A DNA stretch of 34,588 bases from Nemertoderma westbladi (lineage: Eukaryota; Xenacoelomorpha; Nemertodermatida; Nemertodermatidae): positions 1 through 34,588 of the forward strand of contig JAUCBJ010003268.1 of assembly GCA_032718475.1 (NCBI GenBank), given 5' to 3'. The translations under genes were made by a program, and so were the position numbers. Each line of letters starts with the position of its first letter. The stretch's first letter is position 1. Below are positions 1 through 12,274 of this stretch, piece by piece. The notes beneath the pieces are model-generated. The model worked only from the letters and a program-made list of their open reading frames with translations, did no database searches and was not told the DNA's origin.

Positions 1-201
1 TAGAATAATGCCCACTATATTTTAAATTACAGATTATACCACAAAATTAAAATAATAAAATAGAATAAAATAGATCAGGCCCCAGACGACAGGTGTAGGC
101 CTTCTGTATGTTTAATAATTCACGACAATAGTCTAAATTACAAAACGTTATCAACCACCAGTAAACGAAACAATCACCAAAAGTACTGATGTCTGAAGGG
201 G
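1..201. other. AT-rich flank of the first array
   Basis: AT-rich sequence with no gene, splice-bounded exon or element that I can recognise. It runs directly into the 37-bp/20-bp array. Confidence 0.5.
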
Positions 202-2606
202 ATAAGACGGTACATGCAGTAGTATGCCGGTACATGCAGTACAATGCCCATTGTGTCCATAAGCCGGTACATGCAGAAGGATGCCGCGTACTTGCAGTGC
301 GAGCCCCATTGTGTCCATAAGCCGGTACATGCAGTACGATCCCCATTGTGTCCATAATCCGGTACATGCAGTAGGATGCCGGTACATGCAGTACGATCCC
401 CATTGTGTCAATAAGCCGGTACATGCAGTAGGATGCCGGTACATGCAGTACGATCCCCATTGTGTCCATAACCCGGTACATGCCATAGGGGTGCCGGTAC
501 ATGCAGTACGATCCCCATTGTGTCCATAAGCCGGTACATGCAGTATGATGCCGGTACGTTCAGTACGATCCCCATTGTGTCCATAAGCCAGCACATGCAG
601 TACGACCCCCATTGTGTCCATAAGCCGGTACATGCAGTAGGATGGCGGTACATGCAGTACGATCCCCATTGTGTCCATAAGCCGGTACATGCAGTATGAT
701 GCCGGTACGTTCAGTACGATCCCCATTGTGTCCATAAGCCAGCACATGCAGTACGACCCCCATTGTGTCCATAAGACGGTACATGCAGTAGTATGCCGGT
801 ACATGCAGTACAATGCCCATTGTGTCCATAAGCCGGTACATGCAGTAGGATGCCGGTACATGCAGTGCGAGCCCCTATGTGTCCATAAGCCGGTACATGC
901 AGTACGATCCCCATTGTGTCCATAAGCCGGTACATGCAGTAGGATGGCGGTACATGCAGTACGATCCCCATTCTGTCCATAAGCCGGTACATGCAGTTGG
1001 ATGCCGGTACATGCAGTACGATCCCCATTGTGTCCATAAGCCAGCACATGCAGTACAATCCCCATTGTGTCCATAAGCCGGTACATGCAGTAGAAAGGCG
1101 GTACATGCAGTATGATCCCCATTCTATCCATAAGCCGGTACATGCAATACGATCCCCATTGTGTTAATAAGCCGGTACATGCAGTAGGATGCCGCCGGTA
1201 CATGCAGTACGATCCCCATTGTGTCCATAACCCGGTACATGCAGTAGGATGCTGGTACATGCAGTACGATCCCCATTGTGTCCATAAGCCAGCACATGCA
1301 GTACAATCCCCATTGTGTCCATAAGCCGGTACATGCAGTGCGAGCCCCATTGTGTCCATAAGCCGGTACATGCAGTAGGATGCCGCCGGTACATGCAGTA
1401 CGATCCCCATTGTGTCCATAACCCGGTACATGCAGTAGGATGCTGGTACATGCAGTACGATCCCCATTGTGTCCATAAGCCAGCACATGCAGTACAATCC
1501 CCATTGTGTCCATAAGCCGGTACATGCAGTACGACCCCCATTGTGTCCATAAGCCGGTACATGCAGTAGGATGCCGGTACATGCAGTACGATCCCCATTG
1601 TGTCCATAAGCCAGCACATGCAGTACAATCCCCATTGTGTCCATAAGCCGGTACATGCAGTGCGAGCCCCATTGTGTCCATAAACCGGTACATGCAGTAG
1701 AATGGCGGTACATGCAGTATGATCCCCATTCTATCCATAAGCCGGAACATGCAGTACGATCCCCATTGTGTCAATAAGCCGGTACATGCAGTAGGATGCC
1801 GCCGGTACATGCAATACGACCCCCATTGTGTCCATAAGCCGGTACATGCAGTAGTATGCCGGTACATGCAGTACGATCCCCATTGTGTCCATAATCCGGT
1901 ACATGCTGTAAGGATGCCGGTACATGCAGTGCGATCCCCATTATGTCCATAAGCCGGTACATGCAGTACGATCCCCATTGTGTCCATAAGCCGGTACATG
2001 CAGTACGACCCCCATTGTGTCCATATGCCGGTACATGCAGTAGGATGGCGGTACATGCAGTAGGATGCCGGTACATGCAGTACGATCCCCATTGTGTCCA
2101 TAATCCGGTACATGCTGTAAGGATGCCGGTACATGCAGTGCGATCCCCATTATGTCCATAAGCCGGTACATGCAGTACGATCCCCATTGTGTCCATAAGC
2201 CGGTACATGCAGTACGATCCCCATTGTGTCCATAAGCCGGTACATGCAGTACGACCCCCATTGGGTCCATAAGCCGGTACATGCAGTACGATCCCCATTA
2301 TGTCCATAAGCCGGTACATGCAGTACGATCCCCATTATGTCCATAAGCCGGTAAATGCAGTACGATCCCCATTGTGTCCATAAACCGGTACATGCAGTAG
2401 GATGCCGGTACATGCAGTACGACCCCCATTGGGTCCATAAGCCGGTACATGCAGTACGATCCCCATTATGTCCATAAGCCGGTACATGCAGTACGATCCC
2501 CATTATGTCCATAAGCCGGTAAATGCAGTACGATCCCCATTGTGTCCATAAACCGGTACATGCAGTAGGATGCCGGTACATGCAGTACGATCCCCATTGT
2601 GTCCAT
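202..2606. repeat. 37-bp/20-bp composite tandem array (satellite-like)
   Basis: About 2.4 kb of head-to-tail repeats. The long unit is 37 bp (CCGGTACATGCAGTACGATC followed by CCCATTGTGTCCATAAG). A 20-bp unit (CCGGTACATGCAGTAGGATG) corresponds to the first part of the long one and is interspersed with it. Private variants recur at spacings that are sums of the two lengths: the CAGTATGATG variant at 541 and 692 is 151 bp apart (3x37+2x20), and the CATTGGGTCC block at 2251 and 2419 is 168 bp apart (4x37+20). This indicates duplication of multi-unit blocks. Each unit contains GTACATGCAGTAC, a near-palindrome. The minus strand is free of stops in all three frames of the 37-bp unit, so long ORFs appear automatically and should not be read as genes. 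The array lies downstream of the 3' end of the potassium channel gene. Confidence 0.95.
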
Positions 2607-4956
2607 GTTTGGAACAAATACTACGCGAGGACCATCCCAGGTGTATCAGTTTATTTTTTTATTTGATACGTTTGTGTATTTTGTATATTATAATTATTTA
2701 ATTATTATGTAATATTACTTTAGTAATCACTTACAATAATCAATTGGCCTAACTGATAACAAAGAACTTATTAACATTGCAGTTATTTGTTACGTCGCTG
2801 TTTTGCCTATTTTGTCCTCTTTTTTACACTTTTTACCATTTTGGTTTCGAAATTAACTTTATGTCCCTTTGTATTGTTCTTTTTGTCCTCTTTTTTTTCG
2901 ACATTCAGCTGTACTGCAACTACATTCAGAATGAAATAAGTAGAGATTTAAACGTCCAATATTAAATTTTGATTAAATAAAACTTGTTTGTGTATTTTGT
3001 TTTTTTTCTGTGTATTTCTTTATTGTCTTTATCGGGTTATTTTTGCGTATTAATTATTTTTGCGTATTAATTATTTTTATTAATCCAGGGACCACGCTCA
3101 TTAACTCATGGAACACCCTCTTTAACGCTGGGTCCACCTTCATCAACTAAACGAGGGTGGAATTAAAATAATAAAATATTTAATTAATTAAATTAATAAA
3201 TAATTAATAAAATAATTATAAAATACTAATAAAAATTTCTTTATATTGCGGTTTTCTAAGTTGAATCGATTGAAATTGGTTTTAAATCACCTGCTGTATC
3301 GATTTACACGAATAGACAGGCGCAACAAGAGTATTTGGAACATTACACCCATGTATATTGTATACTTATACATGTACAAGTACACACAAAACTAACTGGC
3401 TTTAACATAATCGATATAGACATTTTATTATTTACCATCCGCAACATGTACTAATAATGATTCTAGTAATACCCGAATATTCTAGAACAATCCACATGGC
3501 CAACCCAGTCGGCAGTTTACATAATGAGAAAAAAGGGCTAATAAAATATATCGATATTTATCATTATAGCTAAAAATATCGGGATGATAGTTATATTTCA
3601 CTTTGCATTTCAGCGCCATGTGAAGAATAACAGGTTTTCTCTAAAAACCTAGGTTACTGAAAGGCTGAATATAACTAAAACAATAAACGAATTATTATCT
3701 GTACTGGTTATATAATTGAAATAAGATAATAATAATAGATAAAATATTAAAAAAAAATAAAAGATAAAATAATAATTGATAATAATAATAATAATTTAAA
3801 AAGATTACAAATACTTCATAAAATTACAATATAAATTCAACCTAAAGGTGAAAACCTGGTATTATGCTTTAAAATAGGCTAACTTGGCTTGGGATCTCAG
3901 TTAGCTAAGGATCGAAGTTCGCGTATAATCATAATAAAAGTTTGCTTAGAATATGAGTTAGCCACTGGTTTCGTTTGCCACTCGTTTCTCTGCTGTTTCC
4001 CCATCGTATCAAATGCAAAACAAGATACAGCCGGAATCGATCTCGACACAAAGTTAATACGAAATATACAGTGATATAACAGTTCCACTACCGGTAATCG
4101 GCAAATATGTAAACATTGACACAATGAGGAACTGAGGAACGTTCTGCATCCAACGTCTCCTCTCAAGGGGAGCCGACCAGACAGATAGACCTACTTATAT
4201 TTCATAACCATATACATTTTAATTAGGTGATAATTAATTATCAGCTGATATTTGCGTCGACTTTCCCCCGGAGAAGGATACATTTTAAATGCATATTAAA
4301 CTTATTAAACTGACAATATGAAGCAATTCGTTTAAAAAGACAAGATGACTGTTTGGTGATTGTTTCTGGTGGTGATTCAGTGTTGTACTAGAAATAAGTA
4401 TTATGCTATGCAGAGTAACAACAGGGTAACATCGTACTATATAATGAAATAGTAACCATAAATTTATTAATAATTAATAAAAACGGTTTGAAGGCTTTAT
4501 GATATGGATAATATATATTTATGCTACAATAAGAAATAAAAACTTGTCTATGGTCGGGATTTTAAGTACCTAAAATAATGCTTATTATTGCGCGCTTAAG
4601 AATGTCTAAATTTGGCGAGAAAAATAGCACTTTTCACATTTCCTTCTTCTATAGAGGGCACAAGAAAAAATATTTGAAGAAAAATGCACGTCTATAAATA
4701 AGATAATAAATTGGGGGGTAAGTTATTGACTATAAGGATGGAGAAGCTGTAGTATTAGTAAAAAGTCTGCCGCTGTCATTGTATAATGATTGGCGCTATT
4801 GGAATCATTATAAGCTATACAGGGAAGGGCCTTCACGGATGACGCAAAGCAAGTAATACAGTATGTTGTGCTGCGCATTGGCACCATGATCGTGGTATAC
4901 AATCTATTGATCTCAAGGTACATATTATTATAACATTCGCGGCAGAGCTTAGCAAA
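2607..4956. other. AT-rich gene-free stretch
   Basis: No supported exon or RNA gene. It contains simple AT-rich sequence (TAATAATA runs near 3720-3800) and a short tandem GCGTATTAATTATTTTT near 3045-3085. The open frames here are short and lack splice context or a recognisable protein family. Confidence 0.5.
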
Positions 4957-5045
4957 GTCGGCAATGATGTCCAGGTGGGATGCATTACGTGGATGGTTAG
5001 AACGTCAGTTGGAGGTCACCAGTTCGATCCCACCTCATTGCCGAC
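4957..5045 (+). repeat. tRNA-like (SINE-type) hairpin repeat
   Basis: The ends form a perfect 11-bp stem (GTCGGCAATGA at 4957-4967 with TCATTGCCGAC at 5035-5045). Directly inside is a perfect 9-bp stem (AGGTGGGAT at 4973-4981 with ATCCCACCT at 5027-5035), with a one-sided TGTCC bulge. The interior contains a D-arm/box-A-like TGGTTAGAACG near 4994 and a box-B-like AGTTCGATCC at 5021-5030, as in RNA polymerase III promoters of tRNA-derived elements. It does not fold into a standard 73-nt cloverleaf with a convincing anticodon arm, so I call it a tRNA-derived repeat and not a tRNA gene. Confidence 0.5.
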
Positions 5046-5681
5046 ATCGCTACTCTGTGCCCAAAGAAAGTTATAATATTATGAAACTAGTAGTCATTCA
5101 CCCAAATAGCAATAATATAAGGGTACATTCGGCTAGTTGAACTCCCACAGTTGTAAAAATGTATAGTGTGATGATGTTATTTACGCCACATAGCTGTAAG
5201 TACGGGATGTATAGGGTATTGCACAATCTATCCGGCATATGGCATCACCGGCTATATTATTGCTTAGTTCCGTCCCCAATATTAATCTATCAAATAGTAA
5301 TGGTAGGCCTACTATATAAAGGCAGAAATCAGTCTTTGGTATCTTCATTTACGTGATAGATGTCTCTTGTTCGCGGTCAACCATTTCTGTAAAGAGATTA
5401 ATCATTTTTTATGACTCATTCCGGGGAAAAATATTTTGGAATATTTCAGTGAACAGGAGTACTATTATTAAGTATACTACACATAATGGCCAAATCAATG
5501 TATGCCACAGTGATAAAACCAAGATTCACCCTGCAGTAATACATCTTAAGAGTTTCTCTGCATTGCATTCAGTTTAAGTATACCTAAATACACGCCTATA
5601 GAGGAGTTTTGTAAACTCAGAAATGAACTCGTAACAAAATTGGATAGCAGGCCCTGACCTACAGTATTTGTGTGTAATCGA
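5046..5681 (-). other. 3' flank / probable 3' UTR of the potassium channel gene
   Basis: Lies immediately downstream, on the minus strand, of the channel's TAG stop. It contains no coding exon I can support and no clear AATAAA signal close to the stop, so the end of the transcript is not defined. Confidence 0.35.
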
Positions 5682-6538
5682 CTAACCATTTGTTGCATGG
5701 AACTGAATCTCTGGATTTGTCTGTTGTCTACGCAACCGCCTCAGTAACGATGACCCCAAATGAGGTTCATTGCCGTTATGTTTCTTATACTTGCGACTCC
5801 CGACCCCAAATCTATCTCCCGTGTGTTCCGCGCTGCTGGCCCTACTCAAAGGCCCCTGCATAGCGCACAGGTCGAATGTGGGAAAGGTGAGTCTACGGGA
5901 AGAGGCGTCGTCCTTTCTGTCTTGGGGCGAGTATTCCATAGGCGAGTTTGAGTCGCCATAGGCACAAAACGGGTCTGCCGGGTCCTCGCCTGTCATTAAA
6001 GTTGCGTCCAGACTGTTGTCCCTAATGAGCTCATCGTCAGCCGCTCTCTGGGCGATGCCCCTCAACAACGCCTCCTCCACGGCGCTCTGCGCGGCGAGGT
6101 TCCGGACATCGCCGTGCCGTCGAGACTTTCCACGACGCGGTTTACTCTGCCGGGGGGACTGGTCGAGGAGTTCCTCCGGAAGTGTTTGTCCGCGCTCGAG
6201 GATTCCCCTAGCGGGGTAGGAAGAAGGTCGGACGGGAGACGGAGAATAGGCAGGGGGTTCGAGGTCGGTGGATCGGTGTCTCCTGGAACCGACGCTGAAG
6301 GTTCCTCGTCGCCCACCTAGTACCGGTTGGCTGCTGCTGTTAGTGGCTAGTTGAGGAATTGGCGTAGTCGACACGTCCAGGAGAGGGACTCGGGAATCTC
6401 CTAAACTACTCTGATTTGGCGACGATACTACGTTTATCTCTTCGGATGGAAGTTCTGGTACTCCCAAGTCGCAACTATGTTTTTTATTAAATGATATTAT
6501 AGAAGGGGAGTGACCCGACTTAGATGACGATCGACCAA
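5682..6538 (-). CDS. Shaw/Kv3-like K+ channel, terminal exon (C-terminal tail)
   Basis: Last coding exon of the minus-strand voltage-gated potassium channel. A TTGTTTGTAG acceptor precedes it. It enters with two nucleotides of a split codon, matching the phase-1 exit of the exon at 8336, and runs 284 codons to a TAG stop at 5684-5682. The product is a hydrophilic, probably disordered cytoplasmic tail, rich in Ser, Pro, Arg and acidic residues. Basic clusters (KPRRGKSRR; LLRRLRRQQ near the end) and a RRGTFSV motif look like kinase or 14-3-3 type sites, but that is inference. There is no transmembrane segment. The GC content is clearly higher than the surrounding introns, which supports coding. 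I do not recognise a homologous tail sequence, as expected for fast-evolving channel C-termini. Confidence 0.8.
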
Positions 6539-8335
6539 CTACAAACAATAAAATGGACAATTAATAACTACATAATGATATATTATTTTTTGCTACATGT
6601 ATTGCTAAAAACTTTAAAAGTCCTCCACGTCTCTGTACTTCACACTTAGAACATTCAATTGGTTAAATACTGTAGTATAGTTAATAAATTGTAATAGTAA
6701 ACAACAAAAATTCGTTGGCTCACCATCACAACACACCATCACACCTCTATTGTCGGCACTCATCCTATCAGTCACTTAAATCCGCTATTTCGACCGTGTC
6801 ATATTTTATGAACAAAAAACATATGTTTTTCTAGTCACTCTCTCTATTCAGGGCGCCTTCTACAGTGAACCAATTCATGATTCGATTCGATTCGATCAGA
6901 TATTTTATTGTCACATCTTTCTTACTTACACTACTGTACAATTTCGGAATATAAAAGGTTACATTTTTTTATTACTCCACTAAATTTCTCCAAATGACAA
7001 TGTTTATGACACATTTAAGAGATATGAAAACTCTCGTTCGTTTATCATACAAAATATACAATTTAATTATATAATTGGTAAATCACAAATGATGCTCACG
7101 AACATTATGGGGAATAATATAAGTACATAAACCTAAATATACAAAAAAATGAAAATAATATAAATTTAGTTTTCAAACAATTGAGTTAATTAAAAATAGA
7201 TGTACATATTCGTGCAACGATGATGAACATGTAAACAGCACATGCAATGATAAAGGCCAGTACATAACGTAGGCCTAATACTATTTCAAGATGATTATTC
7301 AATTCAAGGCACCTACATTGTAATTTCTGCTGTGGATAGTACTGTACTTTAGGTAGATTTACTGTCATTTCCATAGAAAATCTATTCCGTAAATTATGTA
7401 CTGCTGTGTTTATAAAGATCAATTAAAGAATCATAAAGCCTTTGAATTCAAAACCATCTTCCAGCTCAAAAAGATATTTACACTAAGGTCTCGGAGACAT
7501 AGGCCTATCCCAAAATAATTTAGAACAGTATGAAAATTATCAGGTGCTTGTACAGTACAATTCATGTACGTATTGTAAATTCTTTAACAATTCAAATTCC
7601 TGCACGCATAAGCCCTCTGGTAAATTTATGCAATATTGTAATTAATGTATCTTGGACATTTATCAACTTTTACAAGCATACTGATACTTATAAGCGTATG
7701 ACCAATTGTTGTTAAAGTATTTTTCCAAGCATATTCATTATTTGAAACTTAAGCATCTTGGATGTTGAAACACTTTTACAACCACGATCATGCTTCCAAT
7801 GGTTGCTCACACCAAGAATTTTGAATATAGGAAACATTACATAAGTTGTAATCAAAACTATAACGGAATGCATCTTGTATAATAAAGGTTACTCCATACG
7901 GGGTTGTAAAGCTTCTTTTTTAACATCTCAATTTCTCAATATATTCATTAATAATATTACAGTACCTACAGTATATTGTTAAACCATCAATCCTTCAATT
8001 CAGTATACTACAGTAATATTATTTGCAAGGAGTCTTATTGCCAACGGAATTCAACAAGGACAATAAATTAGTTAGGTGAATTTAAAAACAATCTGTGTGA
8101 GTTGTGTTAGTTATTATTAGTGCTGATTGTTAATCAAAAAAGAAAAATATATCCCACATTGAGACAAAACCAGTCATTTTGTTAGTATAAAGGTGATTTT
8201 AAATGTGTGTTAGTAAAAACGCCAATCGTCGAAACGTCAAAAAACAGAATAAGTTATCATTATGCCATTTAGACGCAGACCATTAACCACCGTGGATATG
8301 CAGCAAATACATAAACAGACCGTTGGGAGGCGTAC
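6539..8335 (-). other. Intron of the channel gene
   Basis: AT-rich sequence between the 90-bp cassette exon and the terminal exon. There is a short ATTCG-type tandem (TTCGATTCGATTCGATCAG) near 6880-6900. No further exon with both splice sites and an open compatible phase was seen. Confidence 0.5.
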
Positions 8336-8425
8336 CTTCAGACGACCCCCCGGAATCATTATCCTCTTCATTTTCTCCTCTAAAGTCGCGGAGAGTATTT
8401 CCCTCGGCAACCAAAATAACACCTC
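8336..8425 (-). CDS. K+ channel 90-bp acidic cassette exon
   Basis: Bounded by a TTGTTATGTAG acceptor and a GAAG|GTACG donor. It is 90 nt long and enters and leaves in phase 1, so it can be included or skipped without changing frame. It encodes about 30 residues, beginning GGVILVAEGNTLRDF and followed by the strongly acidic GENEEDNDSGGSSE. The frame continues from the Arg-rich exon at 12012-11862 and into the terminal exon at 6538. Alternative inclusion is plausible from the symmetrical phase but not shown by the sequence. Confidence 0.7.
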
Positions 8426-10126
8426 CTACATAACAATATGAAAGTGAAGGTGTGGGCGGACTCAGCTATTGAGAGTGACACTATATGGCAGCGTGTGTGT
8501 GTTTGGAACATAAATCAAATTTACAAAAGATAGTTAATTAGCAAATTACAGAGGGCACCCCATACCTCACATAACGCAACTAGCGCCCCATACCTCACAA
8601 AACAGAAATATGCTTAAGTAGTAAGATGGTGTGTTTTTTATACGTAGAGCCTAATTCGTGCGCTGTACTATAAGAATTGAGAAAAAGAGTTGCTACTGTA
8701 GTTTAGTAAGTAAGATACAGGATGCAGGATGAGTCTTGTTAGTGTATGTGGATATACAATGTACTGTATGTGTTTTACTTGAAATCATTTAATAACAGGG
8801 AGAAGAGTCTACATTCATTGTGACAAGTACAATATAATTATAATAATGATAAAATAACACAGGCCTACAGTTGTATGGATTGAATATAGATGCCGATAGC
8901 GAAAACAAAGTCGAATAACAATAACATATAGTTTAGGATAATGAGAAAAACACAAACCACGCATATGAAAACTACAGTGGATTATTAGGAAAATTTTCAG
9001 ATAATTAAAATGACATTTTTTGGCAGCTATAGTATTTTCTGCTTCAATATCAACACAAACCTTTGGGCTGTTCTGTGTTATTTCTCAAATCTCTAACTGT
9101 AACAAGAAAATTCAATTAAATTCCTAATCAGAACACTTGGGTACCGGTACAAGAAGTGTAAAATAAAAAAAGTGGTGAAGTGTTTTGCACAATGTACGGC
9201 ACAGTGCACATAATTTTATAGCTAATCTAAACACTCAATCTATAGTGTGTGCATTGTTTGCTGAAGTACCTACTGTAGAACCTGCAATAATTATAAGCAT
9301 AAGCAGACGTAAGCAGAGAAGTAGAATCTACAGAACATTATTCTTATAACTTAATTCTACTTTATAAAACTAGAATCTACTTTTATAAATGAAGATTCTA
9401 GAAAAAGTAGATTCTAATTTTAAAATAAAATTAGAGTTTTATAAAGTCGAATATATTTCTCCGCATACGGGTGCAGATAACATTCCTCGGTGCATCAGTG
9501 CATTGCCAATACCAGTGAAATAATTTCCATAGGATACATTTAGGTTACGAAATGAGTGCAATGTTTATCAGGCTTTTAACATTTAGAACTAATATAAACA
9601 CTCCAATATATGACGTTTTTGTCTAGGGAGATTGTCCTACCAAATTAAATTTGAAATGTTTTAAAGACAAAGGCCTGAACGAGTGTTAAAATCAATCAAA
9701 ATAATCGGTTTAATAAGGTTGAAAATAAGGTTTCTTGGGGGGGGGGGGGGGGGGGGGGTCACGTTGATCCTAGGCCTACATTAAGACGCATTGAACCTAT
9801 ACTATTGACTATATCAAACTAAGTTCAAGATACCTTCGTATTCATTTATAACTTGTATACTGTAGTAAGTACAGTTAGTACTTGCCTACAAGTATTCAGC
9901 AACAGAATGAGATTCTTGCGTAAATTCTACAGACAGGTGCCAAACGGACAGCAGACATACTGACAGAGAAACGCCATTTTGTAGCGACTAATTATAATCG
10001 CATGCTAAGGCTGCGTGGTCTAGGTGCCCCGCATTGCAATCATTCAGCCGTATCGTTTGTACTAAATTAAAAGCACTCCAATTGCAGATTGGCTGGCTAT
10101 ATTATCCAATCATTTTGCGGGCTTAC
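8426..10126 (-). other. Intron of the channel gene with hairpin and poly-G tract
   Basis: No supported exon. It contains an AT-rich inverted repeat around 9371-9415 (TAGAATCTACTTTT paired with AAAAAGTAGATTCTA, with a spacer) and a run of 22 G at 9737-9758. Confidence 0.55.
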
Positions 10127-10153
10127 CTCTCCTAGTTGAGCCACTAATTTCCC
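10127..10153 (-). CDS. Candidate 27-nt microexon of the K+ channel gene
   Basis: On the minus strand, TTATCTGTATTGTAG (a strong pyrimidine-rich acceptor) is followed by 27 nt and then GAGAG|GTAAGC, a near-consensus donor. The length is a multiple of three. In the phase-1 frame required by both neighbouring exons it is stop-free and would insert GEISGSTRR, whereas the phase-2 frame hits a stop. The order would be Arg-rich exon, microexon, 90-bp exon, tail exon. Channel genes in nervous tissue often carry such microexons, which fits. Only RNA data can confirm use; a chance pair of splice motifs is possible. Confidence 0.45.
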
Positions 10154-11861
10154 CTACAATACAGATAAATGGAAAATACATAACAATAAACACTTAATCA
10201 CATTATTATTATCTGTACTTTTCAAAACCAACGCGAAGACAATTGTAAACAACTACTTTGTGTATTTTGACAAACTGAATAATAGTGGTAAAGAGGTCGA
10301 ATAAGCTGTTGGGTTTTCTTCAGTATTCCAAACATTCTTGAATTATTGTTACTCCCCCGTCTCTGAGATCAGTTCCTTTACTAATCCGCAAAAATAGTAA
10401 CACAAGCAAATATATAAAAGCGAATTTAAGCGCCTAGTGTACCAGAGATAAAATCTCCTTTGGTAGACGGCCCTAATACTGTAGTTAACATTAATAGAAA
10501 ACAAATTTCAAAACGCACTGAAATATTTGAAAAATATGTTTGCATGTAAAATTTAATAATATGTAATTTAAAACATGAAAAATAGCTTATACGCAGTAAA
10601 CGCTACGCCGACAACCGACAGCAGACAGACTAGTCATAATACTGTATGTACCTGGCAACGTTAATTTAATACTGTATAAACTACAGTAATTAGTTGTGAC
10701 AGGACAATTTTTCCCCAGCTCAATTGTCCCAAAACGACAATTGCCCCGGGGACAATTGCCCCGGGCCCTTGACAACCACTTCCCAACTTTTCCTCTTTCT
10801 GTGTGAGTCAAAATGTCCTACAATTTTTCTTGAACAATTGCTTGATCTTATGCTACAGTAGCTAACGCTTTATAATATAACATAGTTATTTCCTGGGCTT
10901 GAGTACTTTCGATATAGAATATCAGAATTATTAAGCAAATAAATATAAAAATATCAAAAACATGAAACGATCTTGCTCTGTAAAATTTGATTTTGTGACA
11001 AGCTAGAAACTTGACGTTAGGAACGATCTAATTTGACTTGTAGTTTTCCTCTGGGGAAATTGTCCGGAGGTTAAATGTCTTTGGAGGAAATTTCCTGGGG
11101 GCAATTGGGCAATCATCCGATGGGTCATTGCCCTAGAGGGCAATTGTTCTAGTTCCAAATCAATTATTAATGACCACTGCAATTGCAATTGTACAACATG
11201 TTTGACCTAGGCGTGAGTGAGCCTGAGTGAGCCTGAGCAGTGAGCAGTGAGCAGTGAGCACTCCCCAGAGCATAATTGCTTTGCTGACTGCTAAATTTTA
11301 TTCCCTGTTTAAAATAATATGTGAATTAATTACGCAATTTCTAGTGTTGATTTATAATAGATATATGTATCATATAATTTTAATATAATAATATAACATA
11401 ATAAACTTTATTTTCTGCCAATACCAATAATAGTTAACAATAAATATTGCAAACGTTGTTCTATATTTGTTATATATTGTTCTAAATTCTATATTTGGTT
11501 GACAACAATTTGTTGGGTTTTTTGCAAATGAAATAAAAATAATATTAAAATTAAATTTTAATAAATGTAATTTGGTTTTGACCCTTTGCCTTAGTTCAAC
11601 ATTAATTCAGTTCCTTTCCTGTTACAAAAAGATATGTATACTGTATACGTTAAAATTGATTTTAAACTTTCGAAGGTGATTTATGAGTTAACCGTGATTA
11701 TTGATTAAATTTCTGAAATAGTAAAACGCAGTGAGTTATTTATCTTATGAATTTTGTTAAATATTATTCAACTAACAAACTTTACATATTTGTAATTTCC
11801 TATTTATTTTACATAAATCTTACTAAGATTTTTTAAATGATAAACAGATAGTGATACGTAC
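10154..11861 (-). other. Intron of the channel gene with CAATTG-rich repeats
   Basis: No supported exon. Around 10690-10775 and 11040-11190 there are two clusters of GACAATTGCCCCGGGG-like and GGCAATTG words in roughly opposite orientation, suggesting the degraded arms of one inverted-repeat element. The separate 11216-11263 stretch is a small minisatellite of GCCTGAGTGA and GCAGTGA units. Confidence 0.4.
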
Positions 11862-12012
11862 CTCGTCTCACCCTAATAGCGTTCTCTCGCCCTAGTGGTG
11901 TGCGAGCCCTACCGAGTGTACCCCAGTTGACTACAGGACGGTTTCTAGCCTTATTGGGATCCTGTCTCGCAACTTGCGCTACTGGTAATACCCGTCGTCT
12001 GCGTTTAGGAAG
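11862..12012 (-). CDS. K+ channel post-S6 basic exon
   Basis: A TTTTATTCGTAG acceptor and a CGAG|GTACGT donor bound a 151-nt exon with phase 0 in and phase 1 out. It encodes 50 residues starting LPKRRRRVLPVAQVARQ and rich in Arg (12 or more). Shaw-type (Kv3) channels carry a very similar basic LPKKRRR-type sequence just after S6, so this exon both confirms the splice join from the S6 exon and supports the Shaw assignment. The segment lies at the cytoplasmic mouth of the channel. Two further Arg-rich stretches, GRARTPLGRE and IRVRR, follow. Confidence 0.85.
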
Positions 12013-12274
12013 CTACGAATAAAAAAATAAGGGTGAAATATAGTGAAATATATAAAATAATTATTTCAAGCACGGTACAGGTACTGTACCGTAGGCATAT
12101 TGCTAACAATTATTGTGAATTTACATAGCTCTTACAGTATCAAACTATGAAAGGTTAAGGGTTTGCATTGTAAATGAAGTCACACAATCAAACTCTAATT
12201 GTACAGGCGGTGTAACATAATGTGCTGTACAAAATCTAATTGTACACTATACTTACTGTGCTTAGGGAATCCAC
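12013..12274 (-). other. Intron end between the 42-bp array and the basic exon
   Basis: Unique AT-rich sequence that separates the minisatellite from the splice acceptor. It includes GGTACAGGTACTGTACC, a short palindromic word, near 12074-12090. Confidence 0.5.

Noticed and set aside
151-1713. 520-residue minus-strand ORF and many shorter ORFs
   Set aside because: They consist only of the 37/20-bp repeat, whose minus strand lacks stops in all frames; frame shifts occur freely with unit length. There is no start context, domain or unique coding sequence.
202-2606. CRISPR-like array
   Set aside because: The units are contiguous variants of one sequence with no unique spacers, and the genome is eukaryotic.
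5760-6320. Plus-strand ORFs over the channel tail exon
   Set aside because: Antisense shadows of a GC-rich exon; the minus frame has matching splice phase and the longer open frame.
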